Notes under the pieces: model-generated
What the model was told of the DNA's origin: nothing
Database searches by the model: none
What the model saw: the letters and a program-made list of their open reading frames with translations, nothing else
Assembly: GCA_017463375.1 (NCBI GenBank)
Contig: JAFTPG010000101.1
Location: forward strand, 1 to 38,015
Source: Ruminococcus sp.
GTDB taxonomy: Bacteria; Bacillota; Clostridia; Oscillospirales; Ruminococcaceae
Length of the DNA: 38,015 nt
Direction: 5' to 3'
Program-made: the position numbers and the translations under genes
In this document: one piece after another, positions 15,413-23,680 of the stretch
Layout of the letters: each line of letters begins with the position of its first letter
Numbering within the stretch: position 1 is the first letter of the stretch

Positions 15413-16618
15413 CTAGTTCTCCTTATTCAGCTTGATTAAGCTATAGGCTATTTGCAGTCTGCGGATAACACTTTCCCTTGATGTTGAGCTGTTCTGCGAA
15501 TACGATGTAAACTCCGCATTATTTTTGAGCTTCTCAAAGCTCTCACTGTCAATAGAGGCATTCAGCGTCTCACGCTTATCATAGCACTCCGCACAGGAGG
15601 CAATAAAAACAGATTCAAACAAAGTTTTTGAAAACTTATTATATCTGAAGAACGCTCTGGGTTTAAGCGATTTGCACGCGTCCAGGAACGACAGGAACAG
15701 CTTTTCGAGATAGTCGATATACTCCTCACTGAAGGATTTGCTTTTCTGCGAGAAGGAGTTCAGGAAGCTTACCATTTTCGGAGAATAATTTTCGCCCTCC
15801 TGCAATAAAGCAAATGACCTGAGGATCAGCTCGATATCCTCGCTGTGCAGATCCTGAGTGGGCTTGCCAAGCAGACTGCGCCACTTATGATGAGAATTCA
15901 GCCTTGTAATCATCTCATAGAAATCGCAGTAATAAAGGCTTGCACGGATCTCCTGATTATTGAGCTTCACGCCGCCCGTATTAAGACGGTTGAAAATTTC
16001 AAACATAGACGCACTGCTGTTCTCGGGCTTGTTCTGTCTTACAACGATAGCCCTCATAAAACGGCGCAGACGCAGCTTGATCTGAGTATCCTTATCAAGC
16101 TCAGTATATTTTTTTCCATTGTAACGGCTTGGTTTGCTTTCAGTACCGTCATTGAGCTTCAGTGCAAAGTCACGGAAATTATTATTATCCGCAAGAAGCT
16201 CGTCAAGATTTGCACATTCACGCAGTTTTTCCCTGAAAAGTATGCGTGAACCTGCTTTTTTCGGAAATCTTCCCTTAATATAGAAGTATACGGACAGAAT
16301 TCTCTGCTGACCGTCGATTATTTTATAGGTTGATTCGCTGTCGTCCTCCATATAGACGAAAAGCTCAGGTACGGGAAGTCCGAGAATCAGCGACTCGACC
16401 AGCTTTGACGCTTTTTTAATATCCCATACATAGTTTCGCTGGAACAAGGGCAGCTCCATAATTCCCGAGTCAATAAGCTCAACGATATTCGCAGGAGACC
16501 AGTCTCCGGGGCTTGTAGTAATGTCGTATTCCACTACATCCTCCTCTTCGCTGCATTCTTCATCAAAGAAATTCTCATCCTCAAGAATTTCATCCTTCTT
16601 CATTTCTTCGATACTCAT
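15413..16618 (-). CDS. DUF262 (GmrSD-N/ParB-like) protein
   Basis: A 401-residue protein with an acidic N-terminal stretch (residues 1-31) and a DUF262 domain. The domain is recognised by LFQRNYVWDIKKA (58-70), IIDGQQRILSVYFY (100-113) and MFEIFNRLNTGGVKLNNQEIRA (205-226). The DGQQR motif is the nucleotide-binding/hydrolysis signature shared with the N-terminal half of GmrSD and BrxU enzymes. It has no C-terminal HNH nuclease domain (DUF1524 type), so the effector is probably the HEPN protein encoded next. It may act as a nucleotide-dependent sensor or a partner that restrains the HEPN protein. GGAGG supports the start. The DUF262 call is firm, the role inferred. Confidence 0.85.
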   Translation of the reverse strand: MSIEEMKKDEILEDENFFDEECSEEEDVVEYDITTSPGDWSPANIVELIDSGIMELPLFQRNYVWDIKKASKLVESLILGLPVPELFVYMEDDSESTYKIIDGQQRILSVYFYIKGRFPKKAGSRILFREKLRECANLDELLADNNNFRDFALKLNDGTESKPSRYNGKKYTELDKDTQIKLRLRRFMRAIVVRQNKPENSSASMFEIFNRLNTGGVKLNNQEIRASLYYCDFYEMITRLNSHHKWRSLLGKPTQDLHSEDIELILRSFALLQEGENYSPKMVSFLNSFSQKSKSFSEEYIDYLEKLFLSFLDACKSLKPRAFFRYNKFSKTLFESVFIASCAECYDKRETLNASIDSESFEKLKNNAEFTSYSQNSSTSRESVIRRLQIAYSLIKLNKEN

Positions 16619-16854
16619 TTAATGTTCCTCCTTATTATATGTAAAAACCGGCGTTTCTATACTTTAGCAAGCAAAATTCCAGTGTTTTCACTTATTTATT
16701 ACATTATAGCATATATCTCCCGATAAAGCAATTTTTCAGCAATATTAAGGCAGCACAGGTTCACGTTGATTCTTTACAGTTCGATGCTGTGAGTATGAAA
16801 AAGTCAATACCGATAAGGAGAAGTTCATCACAAATAATTTCAACTTATACAGTC
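16619..16854 (-). promoter_or_regulatory. Intergenic region with weak DUF262-HEPN promoter
   Basis: On the minus strand TATAAT (16703-16708) lies 17 bp after a poor -35, TTGCTT (16726-16731), about 85 bp upstream of the DUF262 start. The rest of this gap, toward the AraC stop at 16855, shows no clear terminator or small gene. Confidence 0.4.
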
Positions 16855-17715
16855 CTACTGATTCCGATAAGCACCCGGCGAACATCCTACAAGAGCTTTA
16901 AACAGATGATTGAAATTTGAAACTGAGCCAAATCCGCATTCCTCAGAAATCGCAATCATACTTTTATCAGTCACGGAAAGCTCCTGCTTAGCGGCAAGTA
17001 TCCTCTTTTTTATCAGAAAATCAATCGGCGAACTGCCCGTAAACACTTTAAAAGTACTGCACAGATACGGCACACTGATGCTGAATCGCTCAGAAAGAAG
17101 CCCCAGACTGATTTCCTCGCGGTAATGCCAATCTATGTAGATGATGACTTCACGAATTTTTTCAGCGGCATTCCTGCTGATCTTATTCGCTGACTTAGCC
17201 GTATCACTCTCAAAAAAATGACGGATTATCAGAGTGAAAAATTTCAAAAGCATAGCCTTTATCATCAGCTCATAGCCCTTGTGCATCAGATTGTATTCCT
17301 CTTCAATTTCCGAGAGAACATCAATAAGCTGCGAAATATATGGATTTCTGCCGTCAAGCTTATTGCAGAAATGCTCCGATGAATTCAGGAACGGACGCAG
17401 ATATTCATAATCAAAAGGATTCACTGAGCCGCTCTGGAGAAAATTCGGGTCAAACATTATAACCTGCATGATCAGATTTTCATCGTCATGACAAAGGTGT
17501 ATCTCATCATTGCTGATAATGAAAATATCTCCTGTACAAAAGCTGTGCTCAATACCATTTATCAAATACTTCCCTGTCCCCTGCTTTACGCAGCAGATCT
17601 CCATTTCCTGATGCCAGTGAAGCTCACGGTATTCACTCTCAACTCCGTAGCTTGTACTGCATTCAAACGGAAAAAAACGCTCCTCTATAAGCGCAGGCTT
17701 CGTCATTTTCTTCAC
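16855..17715 (-). CDS. AraC family regulator divergent from GH8
   Basis: A 286-residue regulator. Residues 20-90 are a cupin-like sensor (ELHWHQEMEICCVKQG) expected to bind a sugar or other small ligand. Residues 184-286 hold the two helix-turn-helix motifs of AraC proteins (ISLGLLSERFSISVPYLCSTF and MIAISEECGFGSVSNFNHLFK). I chose GTG 17715 because GGGAG lies eight bases upstream; ATG 17706 would be too far. It is divergent from the GH8 gene across 184 bp, so it probably controls GH8 and itself, and the shared region holds repeated TACTGCA sites. The ligand is unknown. Confidence 0.9.
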   Translation of the reverse strand: MKKMTKPALIEERFFPFECSTSYGVESEYRELHWHQEMEICCVKQGTGKYLINGIEHSFCTGDIFIISNDEIHLCHDDENLIMQVIMFDPNFLQSGSVNPFDYEYLRPFLNSSEHFCNKLDGRNPYISQLIDVLSEIEEEYNLMHKGYELMIKAMLLKFFTLIIRHFFESDTAKSANKISRNAAEKIREVIIYIDWHYREEISLGLLSERFSISVPYLCSTFKVFTGSSPIDFLIKKRILAAKQELSVTDKSMIAISEECGFGSVSNFNHLFKALVGCSPGAYRNQ

Positions 17716-17751
17716 ATAATCATCTCCCGAGTATATATTTGCTTCAATTAT

Positions 17752-17862
17752 ATTCTAGCACATAAGGATCAGCATTTCAACTTACTGCACCCTATTTATC
17801 ATAAGATACTGCAAAGTTGCACAAATATATTTATAGACATTTCCAAAAAAACATGGTACAAT
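17752..17862. promoter_or_regulatory. Divergent AraC/GH8 promoters with repeated TACTGCA sites
   Basis: Minus-strand promoter for araC-type gene: TTGAAA (17775-17780), 17 bp, TAGAAT (17752-17757). Plus-strand promoter for GH8: TAGACA (17834-17839), 17 bp, TACAAT (17857-17862). Between them TACTGCA occurs at 17783-17789 and 17807-17813, 24 bp apart in the same orientation. The second site extends into the palindrome TGCAA-AG-TTGCA (17810-17821). Paired direct repeats are the usual form of AraC-type operators. Confidence 0.55.
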
Positions 17863-17899
17863 TCAATTACAATATTATTTCTGCTCAGGAGGAATTTTT

Positions 17900-19315
17900 A
17901 TGGGATTTATCAAGAAAACATCAGCTGTACTTACTGCTGCCGCAGGCATGATCAGTATCTTTTCTGCCGGCGTTTCCGCCTATGCCGGAGCTTCCGCAGA
18001 TGTGCAGACTCTTACAGAAGAAACAACAGGCTTCTATGATTACTGGAAGGAAAAATATCTCGCTCAGGATACCTATGTCACCGACGAGACTCACTACTAT
18101 GTATGGTACAGCGGAGAAACCTACGCTGAAAACGGATATCAGACCAACGTTACCGTCTCCGAGGCTCACGGCTACGGAATGCTTATCACCGCTTCAATGG
18201 CTGAATACGACAGCGAAGCCAAAGAGATCTTTGACGGAATGTACCGCTACTATAAGGCTCATCCGAGCGGGATCGGTCCGAATCTTATGGCTTGGCAGCA
18301 GGCTGACAACGGCTCTGCAATAGTAAATGCTTCGGGAGCTGACTCTGCAACCGACGGCGATATGGATATTGCCTACGCTCTTCTGATGGCTGACAGCATC
18401 TGGGGCAGCGACGGCGAAATCAATTATAAACAGGCAGCTGTCGATGTAATCAACGATATCATGACTTACGAGGTCAATAAAACTGACTGGATACTTCAGC
18501 TCGGAGACTGGGCTTACTGGTCGGAGGAGGGCGATCAATATTACTCTGCCACAAGGTCGTCGGACTTTATCGTCCAGTATATGCCTGTTTTCGCCGAGGC
18601 TACAGGCGATGACCGCTGGATGAATGTCTACGAAAGCACATACGATATCATCAACAATATCACTGCTCAGTACGGAACCGGAATCCTCCCCGATTTCATC
18701 ATTAAGGACAGTACTACCGGAGAATTTGTACCTGCGCCCGCAAATTTCCTGGAAAGTGAAAATGACGGCAATTTCTACTACAACAGCTGCCGTACTCCCT
18801 GGAGAATCAGCATGGACTACCTCATCAACGGAAATGAGGACGCTCTTGCTTTTGCCGAAGCGCTGAACTCCTTTATCATCGGGGCAACAGACGGAGACCC
18901 ATGGAACATCATGGCAGGATATACTCCCGAGGGTACTCCCGTTTCTGACTGGAACGACCTCTGCTTTGACGCTCCGTTTCTGGTTGCTGCGGCATGCGGC
19001 GATAATGCTGAATGGCACGACGAGGTAAGAAATCTCATTCTTGATTACGGCGAGGATGTCTACTTCGGCGATACGATTGCAATGCTCTGCCTTATCGTTG
19101 ACGACGGAGGCTGGATCGTTCCCGGAGCGAATGAGACTTCACTGCCGGGCGACGTGAATGCCGACGGTCAGGTTAATTCCGCCGACGCTGTTATGTTGCA
19201 GAATTATATCCTCAACGCAGGAACTGTCACCGACTGGAAGGCTGGAGATCTGGCTGAGGATGACGCAATAGACGTGTTTGATCTGATTTTACTGAAAAGA
19301 ATCATTAAGGGTTAA
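17900..19315 (+). CDS. Family 8 glycoside hydrolase with dockerin
   Basis: A 471-residue secreted enzyme, probably an endo-beta-1,4-glucanase, xylanase or related GH8 activity. The signal peptide ends near residue 29. The catalytic domain (about 40-405) contains VSEAHGYGM with the proposed general acid Glu88. It also contains ATDGDMDIAYALLMADSIW (150-168), which satisfies the PROSITE GH8 signature at every position. A C-terminal dockerin (417-470) begins GDVNADGQVNSADAV and is nearly the same as the GH9 dockerin, so both enzymes should bind the same cohesins. AGGAGGAAT supports the start. The divergent AraC gene is the likely regulator. Members of GH8 differ in substrate, which I cannot resolve. 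Confidence 0.93.
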   Translation: MGFIKKTSAVLTAAAGMISIFSAGVSAYAGASADVQTLTEETTGFYDYWKEKYLAQDTYVTDETHYYVWYSGETYAENGYQTNVTVSEAHGYGMLITASMAEYDSEAKEIFDGMYRYYKAHPSGIGPNLMAWQQADNGSAIVNASGADSATDGDMDIAYALLMADSIWGSDGEINYKQAAVDVINDIMTYEVNKTDWILQLGDWAYWSEEGDQYYSATRSSDFIVQYMPVFAEATGDDRWMNVYESTYDIINNITAQYGTGILPDFIIKDSTTGEFVPAPANFLESENDGNFYYNSCRTPWRISMDYLINGNEDALAFAEALNSFIIGATDGDPWNIMAGYTPEGTPVSDWNDLCFDAPFLVAAACGDNAEWHDEVRNLILDYGEDVYFGDTIAMLCLIVDDGGWIVPGANETSLPGDVNADGQVNSADAVMLQNYILNAGTVTDWKAGDLAEDDAIDVFDLILLKRIIKG

Positions 19316-19320
19316 AGATT

Positions 19321-19351
19321 AATGGCTGCACAGCGTTTCTGTGCAGCCATT
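19321..19351. terminator. Terminator between GH8 and the PqqD-like gene
   Basis: AATGGCTGCACAG and its complement form a 13-bp stem with a five-base loop. It follows the GH8 stop by five bases and precedes the convergent PqqD-like stop, so it can serve both strands. The T-rich tail is weak on each side. Confidence 0.7.
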
Positions 19352-19355
19352 ATTG

Positions 19356-19706
19356 TTATTGTTTCCAGTTTACAAAGCGGTAGCTATCGAGTATCTGGAA
19401 GAATTTTGCAAGCCTCTCGTAAGTAGGCTGTGCTTTTTCTCCAAAATGCTCTTCAAGCGGCTCACCCATATCCATAATTTTCTTTTCGCCGTCGATCATC
19501 GGCCATACAAAGCTGCCGATTTCATCAAGATGAATATGAGTTACCTTTGGTTTTTTCAAAATCTTCTGAGCTATCCTGTTCATTGCTCCCTTGTTTTCGA
19601 TGTGCAGAGTAACCTTACCGTCTTCGTCCGCCGACCACTCGATCCACTCGGGACGCACAGGACATCTTTCAAGATAATTTTCGTTTGGATCTATTTTACT
19701 TTTCAT
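19356..19706 (-). CDS. PqqD-like (RRE-fold) protein coupled to OPT transporter
   Basis: A 116-residue protein. Its C-terminal part matches the PqqD pattern: HLDEIGSFVWPMIDGEKKI (about 59-77), then a helix and FFQILDSYRFVNW at the end. PqqD folds usually bind the leader of a peptide that will be modified. The start codon lies inside the end of the OPT gene (11-bp overlap ATGAAAAGTAA), so it is made together with the transporter. No modifying radical-SAM enzyme or precursor is adjacent. It may be a transporter accessory protein that holds peptide, or a relic of a peptide-modifying system; both are inference. Residues 1-58 include the segment TLHIENKGAMNRIAQKILKK. Confidence 0.8.
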   Translation of the reverse strand: MKSKIDPNENYLERCPVRPEWIEWSADEDGKVTLHIENKGAMNRIAQKILKKPKVTHIHLDEIGSFVWPMIDGEKKIMDMGEPLEEHFGEKAQPTYERLAKFFQILDSYRFVNWKQ

Positions 19707-21630
19707 TCTTTACAGCCTTATCACGTTTTTTCCAGATGGAGAATTTGAGAAGCGATGCAATAATAAGCGCAAATACTGCAATGCTTCCGATTTTTGCAAT
19801 CGGTTCGGGAAGATTAAGAACTCCCGAAATGTCAACAACCTTATCGAGTCCGAACACAGCAAGCAGAGCGAGAACAATTCCCACAAGACCTTCGCCTGCG
19901 ATCATGCCTGAGCAGAAGAGAATACCGTCGTTGATAACTTCCTTGTTCTTCTTTTCGTCGCCCTTCATCTTGTCGAACACGAGACGAATGATACCGCCCA
20001 CGAGTATGCACGCATTGAGGTGAACAGGGAGATATACGCCGATTGCGAACGGAAGAACGGGAATACCGATAACTTCAACGAGGACTGCAATAAACACGCC
20101 TACAAAGATAAGCTCCCACGGAAGCTCTGCGCTCATAACGCCCTCAACGATAACCTTCATGAGGTTTGCCTGAGGAGCGGCAAGCTCTTCTGTACCGAAG
20201 CCCCATGCTTTATCAAGGAGGAATAATGTACCGCCGATAGCAAGTGAGGATGCGATAACGCCGATAATCTCGCCAATCTGCTGCTTCTTCGGTGTTGAAC
20301 CGAGGAGATAGCCGGTCTTGAGATCCTGTGATGTATCACCAGAGATAGCTGCTACTATACAGATAACTGAACCGATAGCGATAGCAGCTGTCATACCTGT
20401 AGCACCCTCCATGCCTGTAGCCTTGAGGATGAGAGTAGCAATAAGGAGAGTAGCGATAGCCATACCTGAAACAGGATTGTTACTGCTTCCTACGAGACCT
20501 ACCATACGGGACGATACTGTTGCAAAGAAGAATCCGAATACAACGATAATGAGCGCTCCGATGAAGTTAACCGGTATTGCAGGAATAAGCCAGATGAGAA
20601 CAGTGAGGACTGCAATTGAGATGAGAACGACCTTCATGCTGATGTCCTGAGTTGTTCTGTCCTGAACGCCTGACGCACCCTTGCCCATGCCCTTGAGAGC
20701 GTCTCTGAATGTACGCACAATGAGCGGCAGAGACTTGATAAGACTGATGATACCGCCTGCTGCGAGTGCACCAGCGCCTATGTAACGAATATAGCCTGCC
20801 CAGATTCCATTTGCGCCGTCAGCTGCAAAAATCTCGGAAACGGTAAGTCCATCGCTGCTGAATACTACAGCATCGCCGCCGAACATAACGATAAGCGGAA
20901 TAAGCACAAGCCAGCTAAGTACGCCGCCTGCAAACATAAAGGAAGAGATACGGAATCCACAGATATAGCCTACGCTCATTACAGCAGGATAGATCTGAGT
21001 ACCGATCTCGCCGGCAAAGCCCTTTACCTTGAAAGCGATCTCGCCGGGAACAGCCTTGAGTCCGTCGATGATGAACTTGAATAAAGCGGCAAAGCCCATA
21101 CCTGCGAATACAGTAGAAGCACTTGATCCGCCTTCCTCGCCTGCAAGAAGAACCTCAGCGCAGGCTGTGCCCTCGGGATAAGGGAGAATGCCATGCTCTT
21201 TTACGATAAGCGCATTACGAAGCGGAACCATAAAGAATACACCAAGCAGACCGCCTATCATAGCGATGAGAGTGATCTCAAGGAGATCAGGCTTGTCTAT
21301 TCCGGTTGTTTCGTCAGCCGCCCAGATAAAAAGTGCAGGAATTGTGAATATTGCACCGGCAGCAACAGATTCACCTGCTGAGCCGATCGTCTGAACGATA
21401 TTGCTTTCAAGAATTGAGTTTTTCTTCATTACAACTCTGATTACGCCCATTGCGATTACAGCTGCCGGAATAGACGCCGAAACGGTCATTCCGACTCTTA
21501 GTCCAAGATATGCGTTCGCTGCGCCGAATACTACGGCGAGGATTATGCCCATTACTATGGATGTTACTGTAAACTCCGGCGTTACTTTCGATGCCGGAAT
21601 ATACGGTTTGAATTCTGTTTGATTTTTCAT
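19696..21630 (-). CDS. OPT family oligopeptide transporter
   Basis: A 644-residue integral membrane protein with about 14-16 hydrophobic segments. FKPYIPASKVTPEFT opens the protein, followed by VFGAANAYLGLRVGMTVSAS and GSAGESVAAGAIFTIPALF, which are typical of bacterial OPT transporters (TIGR00733-type). They drive uptake of oligopeptides, and in some members metal chelates, with protons. The start at ATG 21630 is chosen for GGAGG; an ATG nine codons upstream lacks a site. TTGATT (21708-21713), 17 bp, TATAAT (21685-21690) is its likely promoter on the minus strand. With the downstream PqqD-like gene it forms an operon, and the upstream neighbour pepD cleaves dipeptides, so a peptide-use role fits. 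Confidence 0.92.
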   Translation of the reverse strand: MKNQTEFKPYIPASKVTPEFTVTSIVMGIILAVVFGAANAYLGLRVGMTVSASIPAAVIAMGVIRVVMKKNSILESNIVQTIGSAGESVAAGAIFTIPALFIWAADETTGIDKPDLLEITLIAMIGGLLGVFFMVPLRNALIVKEHGILPYPEGTACAEVLLAGEEGGSSASTVFAGMGFAALFKFIIDGLKAVPGEIAFKVKGFAGEIGTQIYPAVMSVGYICGFRISSFMFAGGVLSWLVLIPLIVMFGGDAVVFSSDGLTVSEIFAADGANGIWAGYIRYIGAGALAAGGIISLIKSLPLIVRTFRDALKGMGKGASGVQDRTTQDISMKVVLISIAVLTVLIWLIPAIPVNFIGALIIVVFGFFFATVSSRMVGLVGSSNNPVSGMAIATLLIATLILKATGMEGATGMTAAIAIGSVICIVAAISGDTSQDLKTGYLLGSTPKKQQIGEIIGVIASSLAIGGTLFLLDKAWGFGTEELAAPQANLMKVIVEGVMSAELPWELIFVGVFIAVLVEVIGIPVLPFAIGVYLPVHLNACILVGGIIRLVFDKMKGDEKKNKEVINDGILFCSGMIAGEGLVGIVLALLAVFGLDKVVDISGVLNLPEPIAKIGSIAVFALIIASLLKFSIWKKRDKAVKNEK

Positions 21631-21684
21631 ATTCGCCTCCGAACCTGTCATTTTCATATGACATAATAGTATTATAATACGCTA

Positions 21685-21713
21685 ATTATAACATATTTCA
21701 ACACGAAAATCAA
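21685..21713 (-). promoter_or_regulatory. OPT operon promoter
   Basis: On the minus strand TTGATT (21708-21713) and TATAAT (21685-21690) are separated by 17 bp, about 55 bp upstream of the ATG at 21630. Confidence 0.6.
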
Positions 21714-21753
21714 GAGGAATTTGTGACATTTTATGGAAAAAGTGTTAATATTG

Positions 21754-21787
21754 TGAAAAAAACGGTATCCAAATTCAGGATACCGTT
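21754..21787 (-). terminator. Intrinsic terminator after pepD
   Basis: On the minus strand AACGGTATCC-tgaattt-GGATACCGTT is followed by seven Ts. It lies 27 bp after the pepD stop and keeps pepD separate from the OPT operon. Confidence 0.9.
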
Positions 21788-21813
21788 TCCATTATGCTAT
21801 TTATTAGACAAGA

Positions 21814-23262
21814 TTATCTGCTTCTCCTGAGAATTTCCTTGAGATACTCCCAAGTACGTCCGACTGAAGCAATATTCATTCTCTCGGCAGGAGTGTGGAT
21901 ATTCTCGTTATCGGGTCCGAACGAAACCATGTCTGCGTCCTTTATCTTCTCCGAAAAGATTCCGCATTCAAGTCCGGCGTGAATTCCTGTTACTTTCGGA
22001 GCTTTGCCGTACATATCTGTATAAGTCTCAACCATCAGATCTCTCAGCGGAGAGTTTTCACGGTATTCCCATGCAGGATAGTCACCGTCTCCGAAAGCAG
22101 TTCCGCCGTACTCCGAGACAAAGGAAATCACCTTATCGCACAGACTCTGCTTCTCTTCAATGGAGCTGCTTCTGATAAGAAAATCTGCACAAAGCTTGTC
22201 CTCACACAGCGACAGCACTCCGAGATTGAGCGAGGTCTGAACGAGACCCTCCATGCTCTTGCTCATGCTCTGAACTCCGTTGGGAGCACCGTTCAGGAAA
22301 TTTACTATTTTGTCAGCAGCTGCAATGCTGCAGAATCTCTGAACAGAATCAATCTGCTTTACCGCAAACGATGCGTCAGGCTCAATACCAGCGTACTTCT
22401 CCATGAAAGCCTCACCGAAGCTCTCCAGCAGCTTCTCAATATCACTAAAGCAGTCGGAGTCTGTTCCGATAACAACGGACGCATACTGAGGAATTACATT
22501 TGCCTTTCCTCCGCCCTTGATACCCGAAATGAGAAAATCGGTATTATTTTTCAGCTCCCCGAGAATCTCGCCCATCACCTTGAACGCATTTGCTCTGCCC
22601 TTGTCGATATCCGCACCCGAGTGACCTCCGAGAAGATTATTTACTGAAATTTCGTAACAGAAAGCCTTTTCAGCGTCGGTAAAATCCACAGGAATCTCAC
22701 ATACAGCAGTGATTCCTCCTGCACAGCTCACAGTCAGGATCCCCTCTTCCTCAGAGTCGATATTGAGCATTTTTCTGCCCTTTACAAGCTCAGGATCGAA
22801 GTCTATTGCGCCGAACATACCTGTTTCCTCGTCACGGGTGATAACCGCTTCAATCGGAGGATGAGGTATATCATCCGAGTCAAGCAGTGCAAAAATATAT
22901 GCCATTGCGATGCCGTCATCTCCGCCGAGAGTAGTGCCGTCCGCCCAGAGATATTCTCCGTCGGTGCAGAGAGTCACTCCCTCATTCTGCATGTCCTTAG
23001 TACAGTCAGGAGTCTTTTCACACACCATATCCATGTGTCCCTGAATAATAATCGGCTCACTGTTTTCGTAGCCCTCTGTGCCGTCCGCATAAATGATAAC
23101 GTTTCCGCCCTCATCCTTAACAGCTCTGAGATTTCTCTGCTCAGCAAAATCAAGACAGTACTGCGTAATTTTTTCCGTATTTCCCGAACCTCTGGGAATT
23201 TCCGAAATCTGTCTGAAAAAATCAAATACCTTCTCAGGTCTGAGATTGCTTATGTTGTCCAT
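21814..23262 (-). CDS. pepD: Aminoacyl-histidine dipeptidase (M20 family)
   Basis: A 482-residue cytosolic zinc peptidase that cleaves dipeptides such as Xaa-His. The start at ATG 23262 is chosen because GGAGG lies just upstream; 42 further in-frame codons lack support. Active-site pieces in order: IIQGHMDMVCEK with zinc ligand His76 and Asp78, GGDDGIAMAY with bridging Asp115, RDEETGMFG with Glu145/Glu146, and HAGLECGIF near 434 with a C-terminal His ligand. Length agrees with PepD. A central dimerisation domain (SVNNLLGGHSGADID) is present. Next to the OPT transporter it would finish breakdown of imported peptides, feeding amino acids to the cell (inference). Confidence 0.93.
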   Translation of the reverse strand: MDNISNLRPEKVFDFFRQISEIPRGSGNTEKITQYCLDFAEQRNLRAVKDEGGNVIIYADGTEGYENSEPIIIQGHMDMVCEKTPDCTKDMQNEGVTLCTDGEYLWADGTTLGGDDGIAMAYIFALLDSDDIPHPPIEAVITRDEETGMFGAIDFDPELVKGRKMLNIDSEEEGILTVSCAGGITAVCEIPVDFTDAEKAFCYEISVNNLLGGHSGADIDKGRANAFKVMGEILGELKNNTDFLISGIKGGGKANVIPQYASVVIGTDSDCFSDIEKLLESFGEAFMEKYAGIEPDASFAVKQIDSVQRFCSIAAADKIVNFLNGAPNGVQSMSKSMEGLVQTSLNLGVLSLCEDKLCADFLIRSSSIEEKQSLCDKVISFVSEYGGTAFGDGDYPAWEYRENSPLRDLMVETYTDMYGKAPKVTGIHAGLECGIFSEKIKDADMVSFGPDNENIHTPAERMNIASVGRTWEYLKEILRRSR

Positions 23263-23329
23263 TTTATCCTCCAAACTGCGAAACCCGTCCGCTTTATAAC
23301 GGACAGGCTCCAGCTCTATATTTTTATAT

Positions 23330-23358
23330 AGTATACCACATTTTTTTGAGGATTTCAA
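23330..23358 (-). promoter_or_regulatory. pepD promoter
   Basis: On the minus strand TTGAAA (23353-23358) and TATACT (23330-23335) are 17 bp apart, about 67 bp upstream of the pepD start and some 36 bp from the edge of foldback copy B. Confidence 0.7.
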
Positions 23359-23393
23359 TACTTTTATTGTGAATTTCCACAAACACATTATAC

Positions 23394-23678
23394 TTTAATC
23401 TAACGGGGAGTGTTTTCACAATCTATTGAGGGAGACCCTTTTGAAAAAGGGTCCGCCTTACTGGCGCGAGTCCCCTCTGTCCTTCGGACATCTCCCCACA
23501 CTGTGGGGAGTCACCCTCAAACTCCCTCCCTAAAACTTTTATTTAAATTTTCCAGATAGGGGGCATGCCCCCTATCTGGAAAATTTGAGTTGAAGTCTTT
23601 GGAAAGGGGTCTGGGGAAGAACCTTTCTTCAGAAAGGTTTTCCCCGGTAGGCTGAGAAAACACTTTCTGTTAAATTAA
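23394..23678. repeat. Foldback repeat, copy B (285 bp)
   Basis: This copy shares a core of about 190 bp with copy A (near 808-995), with only a few differences. Its central palindrome is 42 bp (GGGGGCATGCCCCC) instead of 40, one G and one C having been added symmetrically. A segment of about 64 bp that carries the right-arm hairpins in copy A is absent. The outer ends are not those of copy A but again pair with each other: AGTGTTTTC near 23409-23417 and GAAAACACT near 23656-23664. It fills the gap between pepD and carB, and its right end is two bases from the carB stop codon. It may act as a barrier or terminator after guaA-carA-carB, which has no other one. Confidence 0.85.
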
Positions 23679-23680
23679 GT

